Shown: positions 49,833 to 59,193 of the stretch, piece after piece
Numbering within the stretch: the first letter of the stretch is position 1
How the letters are laid out: each line of letters starts with the position of its first letter
Assembly (NCBI RefSeq): GCF_003121585.1
Contig: NZ_QEOO01000050.1
Coordinates: forward strand, 1-64,000
Length of the DNA stretch: 64,000 bases
Reading direction: 5' to 3'
Source: Nocardioides speluncae
GTDB lineage: Bacteria > Actinomycetota > Actinomycetes > Propionibacteriales > Nocardioidaceae
Program-made: the position numbers and the translations under genes
Notes under the pieces: model-generated
Databases searched by the model: none
Told to the model about the DNA's origin: nothing
What the model saw: only the letters and a program-made list of their open reading frames with translations

Positions 49833-50924
49833 TCAGGCCGGGTGTCCGGAATGCGACAATCCTGGGGACGCCGTACCGACGGCGGCACGGTGCCTCGCCA
49901 GGAGCAGCAGCGCAGCGAGCGCGACCCACAGGTAGGCGTTGCCGGCGAGCTGTTCCAGCGGGTTCCAGGCCAGCTCGCGGTCGTCCTTGCTGGGCGGCCA
50001 GAGGATGCAGCAGGACGCGAAGACGGCCGCGACCAGGCCGCCGGCGACCCAGCGCCGCGACCACCCGGACCTCGCCAGCACGACCAGCGCCGGCACCACC
50101 CAGACCCAGTGGTGGCTCCACGAGATCGGCGAGGCCAGCAGCATCGCGAGGCCGACGAGGACGACGGCGAGCGGGCGGTCGTCGCGCAGCCAGGCGCGCC
50201 GCGCCAGCAGGAGTACGCCGAGCGCGAGCGGCCCGGCCACCAGCAGCCAGACCGGCTTCGACGGCTCCTCGCCGAGCAGCCGGGTCAGCAGGGCGAGGAC
50301 CGACTGGTTGCGTGCGAAGGGCACGCCGCCGACCCGTCCCGGGTCCAGCACGGCGTGCGTCCAGAACTCGACCGCGTCCCTCGGCAGCACCACGAAGCCG
50401 ACGGCGACCGTGCCCGCGAGCGCGCCGACCGCCCGTCCGGCCATGTCGCGGCGGCCGACCAGCAGCAGGAAGAAGATGAAGATCAGTGGGGTCAGCTTGA
50501 TCCCGGCGGCGACGCCGATCAGCACCCCGCCCCAGCGCCGGTCCGCGCCCCGGAGCAGGTCGGCGGAGACGAGGAGCAGCAGGAACAGGTTGACCTGCCC
50601 GAGCGTGAGCGTCGACCACACCGGCTCCAGCGCCAGCGCGGCAACCGCGACGCCGACCGGCAGCCAGCGCCCGGGCACGCCGTACAGCCGGCACACCAGC
50701 ACCAGCGCCGCGAACGACGCCGCCGACCACACCGCGACCAGCACCGGCCACGGCAGCACCGTGAGCGGCACGAACAGCAGCGCGGCGAACGGCGGGTAGG
50801 TGAACGGCAGCACCGTGGCCGGGTCGGCGCCCTCGTAGAGCGGCAGCCCGTTGAGCAGCGTCTGCCCGCCGAAGCGGTAGACCGAGAGGTCCTTGAAGTG
50901 CTCCTCGACCCACTTCTCGAGCAT
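49833..50924 (-). CDS. GT87-like polyprenol-sugar mannosyltransferase
   Basis: 363 aa with about nine helices. Early DLSVYRFGGQTLLNGLPLYEGADPATVLPFTYPPFAALLFVPLT is the GT-C/DUF2029 motif with the catalytic Asp near the first loop; SPISWSHHWVWVVPALVVL is the late conserved loop. Uses polyprenyl-phosphate-mannose outside the membrane, typically in lipomannan synthesis. Follows the MptB-like gene by 14 bp. Confidence 0.85.
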   Translation of the reverse strand: MLEKWVEEHFKDLSVYRFGGQTLLNGLPLYEGADPATVLPFTYPPFAALLFVPLTVLPWPVLVAVWSAASFAALVLVCRLYGVPGRWLPVGVAVAALALEPVWSTLTLGQVNLFLLLLVSADLLRGADRRWGGVLIGVAAGIKLTPLIFIFFLLLVGRRDMAGRAVGALAGTVAVGFVVLPRDAVEFWTHAVLDPGRVGGVPFARNQSVLALLTRLLGEEPSKPVWLLVAGPLALGVLLLARRAWLRDDRPLAVVLVGLAMLLASPISWSHHWVWVVPALVVLARSGWSRRWVAGGLVAAVFASCCILWPPSKDDRELAWNPLEQLAGNAYLWVALAALLLLARHRAAVGTASPGLSHSGHPA

Positions 50925-50937
50925 CAGGGCGCGGCGA

Positions 50938-52392
50938 TCAGACCGGCAGCCAGTCGGCGTCCGCGATCCGCTCGATCCGGTTGCGCGCCGAGCGGGTCAG
51001 CAGCAGGGCCCCGAAGACCACGGCCGCCAGCATGCTGGTCAGCAGGATCGCGAGATAGGCGCCGTGCAGCGACGAGTCGAGCGGCGCGACCAGGCCGATG
51101 ATCACCGAGACCGCGATCACCGTGGTGGTGCCGACCCGGGACAGCCGCAGCGGCGCCACGAACGGCACCAGCCACAGGAAGTACCACAGGTGTACGACCG
51201 GGCTCATCAGCAGCGTGGTGCCGACGACGGTGGCCACCGCCTGCAGCGAGGCCTCCTTGTCGCCGGTGCGCCAGCGCAGCGCGATGTACGCCGCCGCCAG
51301 GACCGAGGCCACCTGCGCGACCTTGCGGACCACGTCGAGGAAGGTCGCCGGCGCCAGTCCGGTGTTCAGCCCCTCTGCGGTCCAGTCCAGGGCGCCGCCG
51401 ATCAGCGTCGGAACGGAGAGCGGGGTGTTGACCGTGCCGGGCACCGACAGCGCGTCCGCCCAGCCGATGCCCAGCCCCCACAGCACGCCCAGGCCCACCA
51501 GGAACCCGACGGCGACCACGCCGACCAGCGCCAGCCGGCGTACCCGCTCCAGCATCGTGGCCGCGAGCGGCAGCGTCACCAGCGCGACCCCGATGCAGAC
51601 CAGGCCGCCGGGCAGCTTGACCGCGGCCGCGGCGCCGCCGAGGACCGCACCCCAGAACCAGCTGCGCTCCACGGCGACCACGAGCGCGCTGGCCATCAGG
51701 CCGACCATCAGCAGGTCGTTGTGCAGGCCGCCGACGCCGTTGGCCAGCATCAGCGGCGAGGCGATCACGATCGCGGTGGCGAGGGCGGGGTTCATGCCGG
51801 TCCACTGCGCGAGCCGCGGCACCGCCCAGGCCAGCAGCGCCAGCCCGACCAGCGCGATCAGCCGGTGGATGACGACCAGCAGCCACGGGTTGCCGGTGCC
51901 CTGCGCGGCGAGGTCGCCGAGGATCAGCGGCAGCGGACCGTACGGCGTCGGCGTGAACAGCCAGCGCGGGTCCACCGCCTCGATGATCGGCCCGCCCTGG
52001 AGAACCCCCGGACCATGCGTGTACGGCGAGACGTCGAGGCGGGTGAGCATCCCCTGCGCGGCGTAGCTCCAGCCGTCCCGCGAGAACAGCGGCGGCGCCA
52101 GCAGCAGCGGCGCGGACCAGACCAGGGTGGCGTGCCGGACCAGGCTGAGCGCCTCGTCGGGCTCGACATTGTTCTTCTCGTGGGAGACGTAGCGGCACAG
52201 GGCCAGCCACGCGGCGCCGAGCATGCCGAGCCCGAGCATCACGAAGGCCAGCCCGAGCATCCGGCCGGCGCCGTGGCCGCGCAGCTCCTGCAGGATGTGG
52301 AACTGCATGAGCGCAGCAGACTCGGGGAGCGTGGAAACCACGAGTCCCCCGAGCAGGACCAGCACACTGCCGATCAGGCCACGACTCAGCAC
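50938..52392 (-). CDS. MptB-family alpha-1,6-mannosyltransferase
   Basis: 484 aa, about twelve helices. GWSYAAQGMLTRLDVSPYTHGPGVL and RWLFTPTPYGPLPLILGDLAA are the GT-C loop signatures of MptB-type polyprenol-phosphomannose-dependent enzymes, and GVGGLHNDLLMVGLMASAL carries a second motif. Likely extends a mannan backbone on a membrane lipid carrier together with the next gene. Confidence 0.87.
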   Translation of the reverse strand: MLSRGLIGSVLVLLGGLVVSTLPESAALMQFHILQELRGHGAGRMLGLAFVMLGLGMLGAAWLALCRYVSHEKNNVEPDEALSLVRHATLVWSAPLLLAPPLFSRDGWSYAAQGMLTRLDVSPYTHGPGVLQGGPIIEAVDPRWLFTPTPYGPLPLILGDLAAQGTGNPWLLVVIHRLIALVGLALLAWAVPRLAQWTGMNPALATAIVIASPLMLANGVGGLHNDLLMVGLMASALVVAVERSWFWGAVLGGAAAAVKLPGGLVCIGVALVTLPLAATMLERVRRLALVGVVAVGFLVGLGVLWGLGIGWADALSVPGTVNTPLSVPTLIGGALDWTAEGLNTGLAPATFLDVVRKVAQVASVLAAAYIALRWRTGDKEASLQAVATVVGTTLLMSPVVHLWYFLWLVPFVAPLRLSRVGTTTVIAVSVIIGLVAPLDSSLHGAYLAILLTSMLAAVVFGALLLTRSARNRIERIADADWLPV

Positions 52393-52461
52393 TCAGGCAG
52401 GCTAGGCCGCTACCTCAACGCCTCCGGGGCGTGCGTGTGAACTCCAGCTGACCAGCACGCG

Positions 52462-53541
52462 TCAGGACGTTGGCGGCTCGGCTGCCAGCAGATCGCCCAG
52501 GTCGGACAAGGCGGCCTCGGCGCCGGCGAGGGTGCCCGCGAGCTGCTTGCCCCACAGGAAGTAGCGGTGCAGCGGGTAGTCGACGTCGACCCCGATGCCT
52601 CCGTGCAGGTGCTGGGTCCGGTGCACGATGTCCAGCCCGGCCTGGTCGCACCACCACCGCGCCACCTGGACCGCGCGCGGCTCGAGCTCGGCCAGCGCCT
52701 GCCACAGCGTCACCCGCATCGCGTCCGCCTCGATCGAGCAGTCGGCGAGCTGGTGCTGCACCGACTGGAACGTCCCGAGCGGCCGCCCGAACTGCTCCCG
52801 CCCGCTCACGTAGCTCGCCGTGAGCGCGATCGCGCCGTCGGCCACCCCGACCTGGACCGCCGCCAGCGCCACCGCCGCCCACAGCAGCGTCCGCTCCAAC
52901 GCATCGGCACCGCCCAGCAGCTCCGCCGGCGTGGCGTCGAAGGTCAGGGTTGCCGCGTGGTCCTTCGTGGTGGTCTCGACGACGCTTGCCAGGGCTCGCT
53001 GCTCGACCACCCACAATCCTGGGCCGTCGGGGCCGGTCGCGGAGACGACGACACCGTCGGCATCGGCGTACGACGGCACGACTGGCTTCTCGCCGGTCAG
53101 CAGCCAGCGGTCGCCGTCGCGAACCGCCCGGCAGGTGGGCGAGGACGGCACAGCCGGCGCCCACTCCTCCAGCGCCAGCGCGATCCGCGTCGTACCGTCG
53201 GCGCAGCCGGACAGCCAGCGGCCCTGCTGCTCACCGGTGCCGTACGCCGCGACCGCGAGCGCGGCCACCCCGGCCGACCACAGCGGCACCGGCGCCACGG
53301 TCCGGCCCTGCTCCTCCAGCACCATCGCGAACGCGTCCAGCTCGAGGCCGGCGCCGCCGTACTCCTCGGGCAGGGCGAGGCCCAGCAGCCCGGCCTTGCC
53401 GAGCTCGGCCCACAGCTCCTCGTCGACCCGCGACGCGCTTGTCTCGACCTCGCGCAGCCGCTCGGCGGTCACCCGGTCGGTGAAGATCTGGCGGGCAAGC
53501 TGCTGCACCGCGCGGACCTCCTCGGAAGGTGTGAAGTCCAT
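52462..53541 (-). CDS. Acyl-CoA dehydrogenase-like subunit (beta-type)
   Basis: 359 aa from ATG 53541, overlapping the partner by 4 bp. N-terminal helical domain (MDFTPSEEVRAVQQLARQIFTDRV), LALPEEYGGAGLELDAFAMVLEEQGRTVAPVPLW and SYVSGREQFGRPLGTFQSVQHQLADCSIEADAMRV. The standard EGTSEI catalytic box is absent; it has TQHLHGGIGVDVDYPLHRYFLWGK instead. This fits the heteromeric FadE pairs in which one subunit lacks a complete active site. Confidence 0.9.
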   Translation of the reverse strand: MDFTPSEEVRAVQQLARQIFTDRVTAERLREVETSASRVDEELWAELGKAGLLGLALPEEYGGAGLELDAFAMVLEEQGRTVAPVPLWSAGVAALAVAAYGTGEQQGRWLSGCADGTTRIALALEEWAPAVPSSPTCRAVRDGDRWLLTGEKPVVPSYADADGVVVSATGPDGPGLWVVEQRALASVVETTTKDHAATLTFDATPAELLGGADALERTLLWAAVALAAVQVGVADGAIALTASYVSGREQFGRPLGTFQSVQHQLADCSIEADAMRVTLWQALAELEPRAVQVARWWCDQAGLDIVHRTQHLHGGIGVDVDYPLHRYFLWGKQLAGTLAGAEAALSDLGDLLAAEPPTS

Positions 53542-54701
53542 CAGCGGGCGCTCCTCGGCAGGCCAAGTCCGGCGGTGGCGACCATGTCGCGCAGGATGTC
53601 GTTGACGCCGCCGCCGAAGGTGTTCACGATCCCCTGCCGCGACAGCTGCTCGACCTGGCCGGCCAGCACCGCCCCCGGCGACTCCGGCCGGACCCGCCCC
53701 GCCGCACCCAGCACCTGGGTGAGCGCGCGCTGGACGTCGATATGGGTCTCGGTGCCGTAGGTCTTCGCGGCCGCGGCCATGTCGCCGCTGAGCGTCCCGT
53801 TCGCGACCTCGGTGGTCATCCGCCAGTTCAGCAGCCGCATCGCCTCGAGCTTGGCGTGGCTGCGGGCGAGCTCGCGGCGTACCCACGGCTGCTCGATGGT
53901 GCCGTTGTCGCTCGCCCAGGCCATGACCTGCTCCCACAGCTGGATCATCCGGCCGCCGAGCGCGGCCAGCCCGATCCGCTCGTGGTTGAGCTGGGCGGTG
54001 ATCAGCCGCCAGCCGGCGTCTACCTCGCCGACGATGCTGTCGGCCGGCACCCGGACGCCGCTGTAGTACGTCGACGTGACGACCATCCCGCCCACCGTCG
54101 GGATCGGGCTCCACGAGAAGCCCGCCGCGTCGGTAGGCACGACCAGGATCGAGATGCCCTTGTGCTTGGGTACGGCGGTGTTGGTGCGGGCCGCGAGCCA
54201 GACGTAGTCGGCGGTGTTGGCACCGGAGGTGAAGATCTTCTGGCCGTCGACCACGAACTCGTCGCCATCGCGGACCGCGCGGGTCCGCAGCGATGCCAGG
54301 TCGGTGCCGGCCTCCGGCTCGGTGTAGCCGATCGCGAACACGATCTCGCCGCTGAGGATGCCGGGCAGGTAGCGCTGCTTCTGCGCCTCGGTGCCGTGCT
54401 CCATCAGGGTCGGCCCGACGGTGTTGACGGTGACGAACGGGAACGGCAGCCCGGCCCGCTGCACCTCGTCGAAGAAGACGTACTGCTCCTCGATCGAGCG
54501 CCCCTGCCCGCCGTACTCGGTCGGCCAGCCGATGCCCAGCCAGCCGTCGCGGCCGAGCATCCGCACCACCTCGCGGAACCGCTCGCCGCCGACGCCGCCC
54601 TCACCGACCCGGCGCCGCTCCTCGGGCGGCAGCAGGCCGGCGAAGTACGCGCGCAGCTCCGCCCGCAGCGCCAGCTGCTCAGGCGTCTCCCGCAGGTCCA
54701 C
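53541..54701 (-). CDS. Acyl-CoA dehydrogenase (alpha-type subunit of a heteromer)
   Basis: 386 aa, GTG start. GIGWPTEYGGQGRSIEEQYVFFDEVQRAGLP, FAIGYTEPEAGTDLASLRTRAVRDGDEFVVDGQKIFTSGANTADYVWLAART and LGAAGRVRPESPGAVLAGQ. Paired, translationally coupled FadE genes of this kind form alpha2beta2 dehydrogenases acting on steroid side chains or ring fragments in actinobacteria. A KstR-like box lies 48 bp upstream. Confidence 0.92.
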   Translation of the reverse strand: MDLRETPEQLALRAELRAYFAGLLPPEERRRVGEGGVGGERFREVVRMLGRDGWLGIGWPTEYGGQGRSIEEQYVFFDEVQRAGLPFPFVTVNTVGPTLMEHGTEAQKQRYLPGILSGEIVFAIGYTEPEAGTDLASLRTRAVRDGDEFVVDGQKIFTSGANTADYVWLAARTNTAVPKHKGISILVVPTDAAGFSWSPIPTVGGMVVTSTYYSGVRVPADSIVGEVDAGWRLITAQLNHERIGLAALGGRMIQLWEQVMAWASDNGTIEQPWVRRELARSHAKLEAMRLLNWRMTTEVANGTLSGDMAAAAKTYGTETHIDVQRALTQVLGAAGRVRPESPGAVLAGQVEQLSRQGIVNTFGGGVNDILRDMVATAGLGLPRSAR

Positions 54702-54748
54702 ACGCGCTCCTCTCGGCCGGTCTCAACATGGCTGTCGAGACCCAAGAC

Positions 54749-54762
54749 TAGAACACGTTATA
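54749..54762. promoter_or_regulatory. KstR-like operator
   Basis: TAGAACACGTTATA matches the KstR palindrome (TAGAACnnGTTCTA) except for one half-site position. It is 48 bp before the acyl-CoA dehydrogenase start. KstR controls cholesterol catabolism in mycobacteria and rhodococci; no kstR gene is in the window. Confidence 0.55.
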
Positions 54763-54770
54763 CCTATCGG

Positions 54771-55760
54771 TCAGTGACCCCTGCGCCGAATCTCGTCGTT
54801 GACCGCCGGCACGATCTCGTGCAGGTCGCCGATCACCGCGTAGTGAGCGCGGGTCACCATCGGCGCGTCCGGGTCGGTGTTGACGGCCACGATCGTCTTC
54901 GAGCTCGACATCCCGGCCCAGTGCTGGATGGCGCCGCTGATCCCGCACGCGACGTACAGGTCCGGCGCGACCCGGACCCCGGTCTGGCCGACCTGCTCGT
55001 GGTGCGGCCGCCAGCCGAGGCTGGTCACCACCCGGGAGACCCCGAGCGCGCCGCCGAGCAGGTCGGTCAGCTCCAGAAGTGACTTGAAGCCGTCCGGCCC
55101 GTTGGCGCCACGGCCGGCGGCGACGACCACACGCGCCGCCGACAGGGCCGCGGAGTGGTCCTGTTCGCCGGCCTCGGTGCGGACCACCCGGGCGACCAGG
55201 TCGGCGTCCTCCACCGTCGGGCGGTACGGCGTCACGACAGGCGTGCTGACCGCTGCGGCGGGGGTGGCCTCGCAGGCGTGACCGGCGACGGTGAACACCG
55301 CGGGCGAGTCGGCCAGCCGCATCTCCTCCAGCACCGAGCCGCCCATCACCTGCCGAGTCACCGTGAACGGCGCGAGGCCCTCGATCGCGGTGACGTTGGC
55401 GGCCATCGCGACGTCGAGCCGGGCGGAGATATGGGCCAGCAGCTCGCCGCCGCGCGGTGTACCGGATGCCACGACCACCCGCGCCGAGACCGCCTGCGCC
55501 ACCTGGACGGCCGCCGACGCCCAGGCCGCCGCAGCGTAGGCGGCCAGCCGGGGCTCGGCGGTGATGTAGACGGTCGCGACGCCCTGCTCGCCGAGCTGGC
55601 CCAGCATCTGCTCGGTCGGCGGCTCGGTCGTCGCGAACAGCAGCGCGTGCAGCGGCACGCCCGCCGGCTCCGCGAGCTCCCTGGCCAGGGTCAGTGTCTC
55701 CAGCGAGGTCAGCGCAATGCCGGTCTCGTCGGTCTCGACGGCCACCAGAACAATGCTCAC
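54771..55760 (-). CDS. etfA: Electron transfer flavoprotein, alpha subunit
   Basis: 329 aa. C-terminal FAD domain VVVAAGRGANGPDGFKSLLELTDLLGGALGVSRVVTSLGWRPHHEQVGQTGVRVAPDLYVACGISGAIQHWAGMSSSKTIVAVNTDPDAPM is complete. Carries electrons from flavin dehydrogenases to the membrane quinone pool. Overlaps etfB by 4 bp. Confidence 0.95.
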   Translation of the reverse strand: MSIVLVAVETDETGIALTSLETLTLARELAEPAGVPLHALLFATTEPPTEQMLGQLGEQGVATVYITAEPRLAAYAAAAWASAAVQVAQAVSARVVVASGTPRGGELLAHISARLDVAMAANVTAIEGLAPFTVTRQVMGGSVLEEMRLADSPAVFTVAGHACEATPAAAVSTPVVTPYRPTVEDADLVARVVRTEAGEQDHSAALSAARVVVAAGRGANGPDGFKSLLELTDLLGGALGVSRVVTSLGWRPHHEQVGQTGVRVAPDLYVACGISGAIQHWAGMSSSKTIVAVNTDPDAPMVTRAHYAVIGDLHEIVPAVNDEIRRRGH

Positions 55761-56527
55761 TTGGTCAGCACCCCCATCGTCTCGAAGAGGTCCACCAGGG
55801 CCGGCGCGGCCGCCGCGCCCTCGCCCAGGACCACGACCTGGCTCGGCTGCTCGGGCGGCAGCTTCAGGCGGACCCGGCCGTTGCCACGCGGGGTGACCGA
55901 CGGGGTACGGGTGTCGATCTCGGCCTTCTTGGCCTTCACCCGGCCCATCACCGACGGGTAGCGCGGCGCGACGCCGCCCTCCATCACGGTCACGACCGCG
56001 GGCAGCGGTACCTCGAAAACCTCGGTGCCGGCGGGGCCGGCTCCAGTGGTCTGGACGACGCCGTCGCTCACCGCGATGGTGGAGACGCCGGAGACGACCG
56101 GCCGGCCCAGCGCGTAGGCCAGCCGGATCCCGACCTGGAAGTCGCCGGTGTCGGCGGCGTCGTTGCCGAGCAGCACCAGGTCGTACGGCGTACCGTCCGG
56201 GGTGCCGGCCTCGACCACCTCGGCGAGCGCCGCCGCGACATCGGCGGGACCGAAGGCCGCGTCATCGGCCTCGACCAGGACGGCGTGCTGTACGCCGACG
56301 GCGAGCGCATCGCGCAGCTGCTCGACCGCGTCGCCGGACCCGACGCTGACCACGCCGGCCGTGCCGCCATCGGCCGCGGCCTGGACCGCGAGCTCGACCG
56401 CGCACAGCTCGTGCGGGCTCACGGTGTAGCCGACGTGGCGGCCGTCGACCGCCATCGCGTCGTCGGTGAGCAGCACCGACTCGGAGGTGTCGGGGACCCG
56501 CTTGATGCAGACCAGGACGTTGACCAT
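55757..56527 (-). CDS. etfB: Electron transfer flavoprotein, beta subunit
   Basis: 256 aa from ATG 56527. VNVLVCIKRVPDTSESVLLTDDAMAVDGRHVGYTVSPHELCAVELAVQ and DLVLLGNDAADTGDFQVGIRLAYALGRPVVSGVSTI are beta-ETF signatures; the C-terminal PRYPSVMGRVKAKKAEI contains the partner-binding loop. Starts 6 bp after the upstream flavoprotein gene, so the ETF is made with that enzyme. Confidence 0.95.
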   Translation of the reverse strand: MVNVLVCIKRVPDTSESVLLTDDAMAVDGRHVGYTVSPHELCAVELAVQAAADGGTAGVVSVGSGDAVEQLRDALAVGVQHAVLVEADDAAFGPADVAAALAEVVEAGTPDGTPYDLVLLGNDAADTGDFQVGIRLAYALGRPVVSGVSTIAVSDGVVQTTGAGPAGTEVFEVPLPAVVTVMEGGVAPRYPSVMGRVKAKKAEIDTRTPSVTPRGNGRVRLKLPPEQPSQVVVLGEGAAAAPALVDLFETMGVLTK

Positions 56528-56532
56528 CGCCC

Positions 56533-59043
56533 TCAGCTCCTGACCCGGCTGTTCTCGGGGTCGAAGAGCGACGTCGCGTCGGCGGCGCCGACGGTGACCG
56601 GGTAGAGCTCCTCCATGTAGGACACCGCCAGCTTGTTGCCGACGACCGCCTGGTCGGGCGGCAGGTAGGCCATCAGGATGTGCTTGCCGAGCGACGGTGC
56701 GGAGCCGGCCGAGGTGACGTAGGCGCGGCGACCGTGGCCGTCGACCAGCGGCTCGCCGTCCGACGTCACGATCGGCTCGCCGCCGAGCATGTACCGCCGT
56801 ACGCCGGTCGACGAGGTGTGGTCGTCGACGGTGAGCGTGCAGAGCACGGTCAGCGGATCCTCGCCACGCTGCTTGACATAGGCCTCGCGGCCGATGAAGT
56901 CGGCCTCCTTGACCCGCGGCCGCATCATCCCGGCCTCGACGATGCTGCGCTCGGTGTCGAGCTCGGCGCCGTGAGCCCGGTAGCCCTTCTCGAGCCGGCC
57001 GGTCGTGCCGTAGACGCCGATGCCGGCCGCGATCAGGTCGTGCTCGCGGCCCGCCTCGAACACCAGGTCCCAGGCCGAGCTGCCCTCGGCCATCGGCACG
57101 TACAGCTCCCAGCCGAGCTCGCCGACGTAGCTGATCCGGGAGGCGAGCACGGTCTGGTTGCCGATCTGGATCTCGCGGCACCGGGAGAACCCGAACGCCT
57201 CGTGGCTGATGTCGGCGTCGGTCAGCTTGCCGAGGATGTCGCGGGCGCGCGGCCCCCAGAGGCCGATCGTGGTGTAGGCGAACGTGGTGTCCTCGACGAC
57301 CAGGTCGGCCGGCATGTGGTCGCGGAACCACTTGCGGTCCTGGTTGCCGGTCATGCCGCCGGTCACCACCCGGTAGTGGTCCTCGCCGAGCCGCATCACG
57401 GTCAGGTCGGAGCGGAAGCCGCCGCGCTGGTCGAGCACCGGTGTGTAGACGACCCGGCCCGGCTCGACGTCGACCTGGCCGACGACGACGCCTTGTACGC
57501 CGTCCTTCGCGCCCGGCCCCTTGACGTCGAACATCGAGAACGCCGAGAGATCGACCGCCGCGGCCCGCTCGCGCATCGCGAGGTGCTCGGCGTTGATGAT
57601 CGGCGACCACCAGCGCGAGTCCCACTCGGCCTCGCGCGGCATCACCCGGTCGCCGTACTCACCGAGCAGCGCCTCATTGGCGGCGTACCAGAACGGCCGC
57701 TCCCAGTGGGCGGTCTCGTAGAACATCGCGCCGAGCGCCTGCTCCTGGTCGTACATCGGCGAGCGGCGTACGTCGCGGCTGCTGGCCCACTGCTCGCTCG
57801 GGTGCACGATGCCGTAGGTCTTGTTGAACGCCTCGCTGGTGCGGGCCTTGACGTGCTCGCGGGTGCGCTGGGAGTCGTAGAAGCGGGCGATGTCGGACTG
57901 GTGCGCGTCGTACTCGGGGTTGCCGTGGGTCATCCACTCCGCGACCAGTCGGCCGACGCCCGGGCCCTCCTTGATCCAGACAGCGGCCGCGGACCACAGC
58001 CCCTTCACCTCGGCGGTCTCGCCCAGGATCGGGAAGCCGTCGGGGGTGAGCGAGAGCAGCCCGTTGATGGCGTACCGGATCTCGACGTCGGGGTTGCCGA
58101 GGACCTCGGGCATCAGCTCCAGCGCCTGCTCGAGCTGGTCATCGAAGTCGTCGGAGGTGAACGGCAGCTCGGTCGGCGACAGCTTCGACTGCTCGATCGA
58201 CGGGATCTCCTCGGCGTCGTGCAGGATCGGCCGGTGCGCGTAGGAGCCGACCTCCATGTCGCTGCCGTGCTGGCGCTCGTAGCAGAAGGTGTCCATGTCG
58301 CGCACGATCGGGAACGAGATCTCACCCGGCCGCTCGGCGAGCTGCGACACCGGGCCGACGCTGATCATCTGGTGTACGGCGGGAGTCAGCGGGATGGTCG
58401 CACCGGCCATCGCGGCCAGCTTCGGGCTCCACACGCCGCAGGCGATGACCACGGTCTCGGCCTCGATGTCGCCGCCGGTGGTGCGCACCCGGCGGATCGC
58501 GCCGTCCTCGACGTCCAGGCCAGTGACCTCGACCGTCGAGACCACGTTCAGGGCACCCAGCTCCATCGCCCGCTCGCGCATCAGGGTGCCGGCGCGCAGC
58601 GAGTCGACCACGCCGACACTCGGGCACCAGAAGGCGCCGATGATCACCGACGGGTCGAGGAACGGGACCTTCTCGACGACCTCCTCGGGCGTGACCAGCG
58701 ACGCCTCGATGCCCCATGCCTTGGCCGAGGACATCCGGCGGCGCAGTTCCTCCATCCGCTCCTCGGTGCGCGCTACCTCGAAGCCGCCGGACTCGGTGAA
58801 GACGCCGAGCTCCTTGTACTGCCGCATCGAGTCCGCGGTCAGATCCGTCATCTCGCGGGAGTGATCCACCGGGAAGATGAAGTTTGACGCGTGGCCGGTC
58901 GAGCCGCCCGGGTTCGGCAGCGGCCCCTTGTCGATCTGCACGATGTCGCGCCAGCCGAGCTTGGCCAGGTGGTACACCAGGCTGTTCCCGACGATGCCTG
59001 CGCCGATCACGACGCACCGTGCAGTTGTTGGAACCGTCGCCAT
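56533..59043 (-). CDS. Dimethylglycine/sarcosine dehydrogenase-like flavoprotein
   Basis: 836 aa from ATG 59043. N-terminal DAO domain with GAGIVGNSLVYHLAKLG and the FAD-attachment-like GSTGHASNF; C-terminal aminomethyltransferase (GcvT-like) domain with FSMFDVKGPGAKDGVQ, ISYVGELGWELYVP and EKGYRAHGAELDTE. Such enzymes demethylate N-methylglycines, passing the C1 unit to tetrahydrofolate and electrons to ETF. The next two genes are etfB and etfA, and betaine transport genes lie just upstream, which supports a betaine-derived substrate. Exact substrate not proven. Confidence 0.88.
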   Translation of the reverse strand: MATVPTTARCVVIGAGIVGNSLVYHLAKLGWRDIVQIDKGPLPNPGGSTGHASNFIFPVDHSREMTDLTADSMRQYKELGVFTESGGFEVARTEERMEELRRRMSSAKAWGIEASLVTPEEVVEKVPFLDPSVIIGAFWCPSVGVVDSLRAGTLMRERAMELGALNVVSTVEVTGLDVEDGAIRRVRTTGGDIEAETVVIACGVWSPKLAAMAGATIPLTPAVHQMISVGPVSQLAERPGEISFPIVRDMDTFCYERQHGSDMEVGSYAHRPILHDAEEIPSIEQSKLSPTELPFTSDDFDDQLEQALELMPEVLGNPDVEIRYAINGLLSLTPDGFPILGETAEVKGLWSAAAVWIKEGPGVGRLVAEWMTHGNPEYDAHQSDIARFYDSQRTREHVKARTSEAFNKTYGIVHPSEQWASSRDVRRSPMYDQEQALGAMFYETAHWERPFWYAANEALLGEYGDRVMPREAEWDSRWWSPIINAEHLAMRERAAAVDLSAFSMFDVKGPGAKDGVQGVVVGQVDVEPGRVVYTPVLDQRGGFRSDLTVMRLGEDHYRVVTGGMTGNQDRKWFRDHMPADLVVEDTTFAYTTIGLWGPRARDILGKLTDADISHEAFGFSRCREIQIGNQTVLASRISYVGELGWELYVPMAEGSSAWDLVFEAGREHDLIAAGIGVYGTTGRLEKGYRAHGAELDTERSIVEAGMMRPRVKEADFIGREAYVKQRGEDPLTVLCTLTVDDHTSSTGVRRYMLGGEPIVTSDGEPLVDGHGRRAYVTSAGSAPSLGKHILMAYLPPDQAVVGNKLAVSYMEELYPVTVGAADATSLFDPENSRVRS

Positions 59044-59084
59044 CTTCGGAACCCCTCTCGACCTGGCCGGAGCCATTCAGTCAG

Positions 59085-59118
59085 TTGCGTATAACGCAAC
59101 CTATTGCGTTATGTGAAA
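59085..59118. promoter_or_regulatory. Paired TTGCGT palindromes before the flavoprotein operon
   Basis: TTGCGTATAACGCAA (59085-59099, perfect 6-bp arms) and TTGCGTTATGTGAAA (59104-59118, one good half-site) have centres 19 bp apart, about two helical turns, 42-75 bp before the start at 59043. Probable site of a dedicated regulator encoded elsewhere. Confidence 0.65.
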
Positions 59119-59142
59119 CAAGGAGTTTCCAGGATCAAGCGC

Positions 59143-59176
59143 CGAGGGGAGGGCTGTCAACCCCGCCCTCCCCTCG
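59143..59176 (-). terminator. Terminator after the betaine-binding protein
   Basis: CGAGGGGAGGGC (59143-59154) and GCCCTCCCCTCG (59165-59176) form a perfect 12-bp stem with a 10-nt loop, 18 bp past the stop. It separates the transport unit from the dehydrogenase-ETF unit. Confidence 0.8.
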
Positions 59177-59193
59177 ACTTGCCCTGCGATTTG

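Noticed and set aside
53742..55082. 446-residue plus-strand frame opposite acyl-CoA dehydrogenase and etfA
   Set aside because: Spans two real genes and their promoter; composition is that of a shadow frame.
56680..58887. 735-residue plus-strand frame opposite the methylglycine dehydrogenase
   Set aside because: Mirror of the third-position GC bias; no recognisable protein features.
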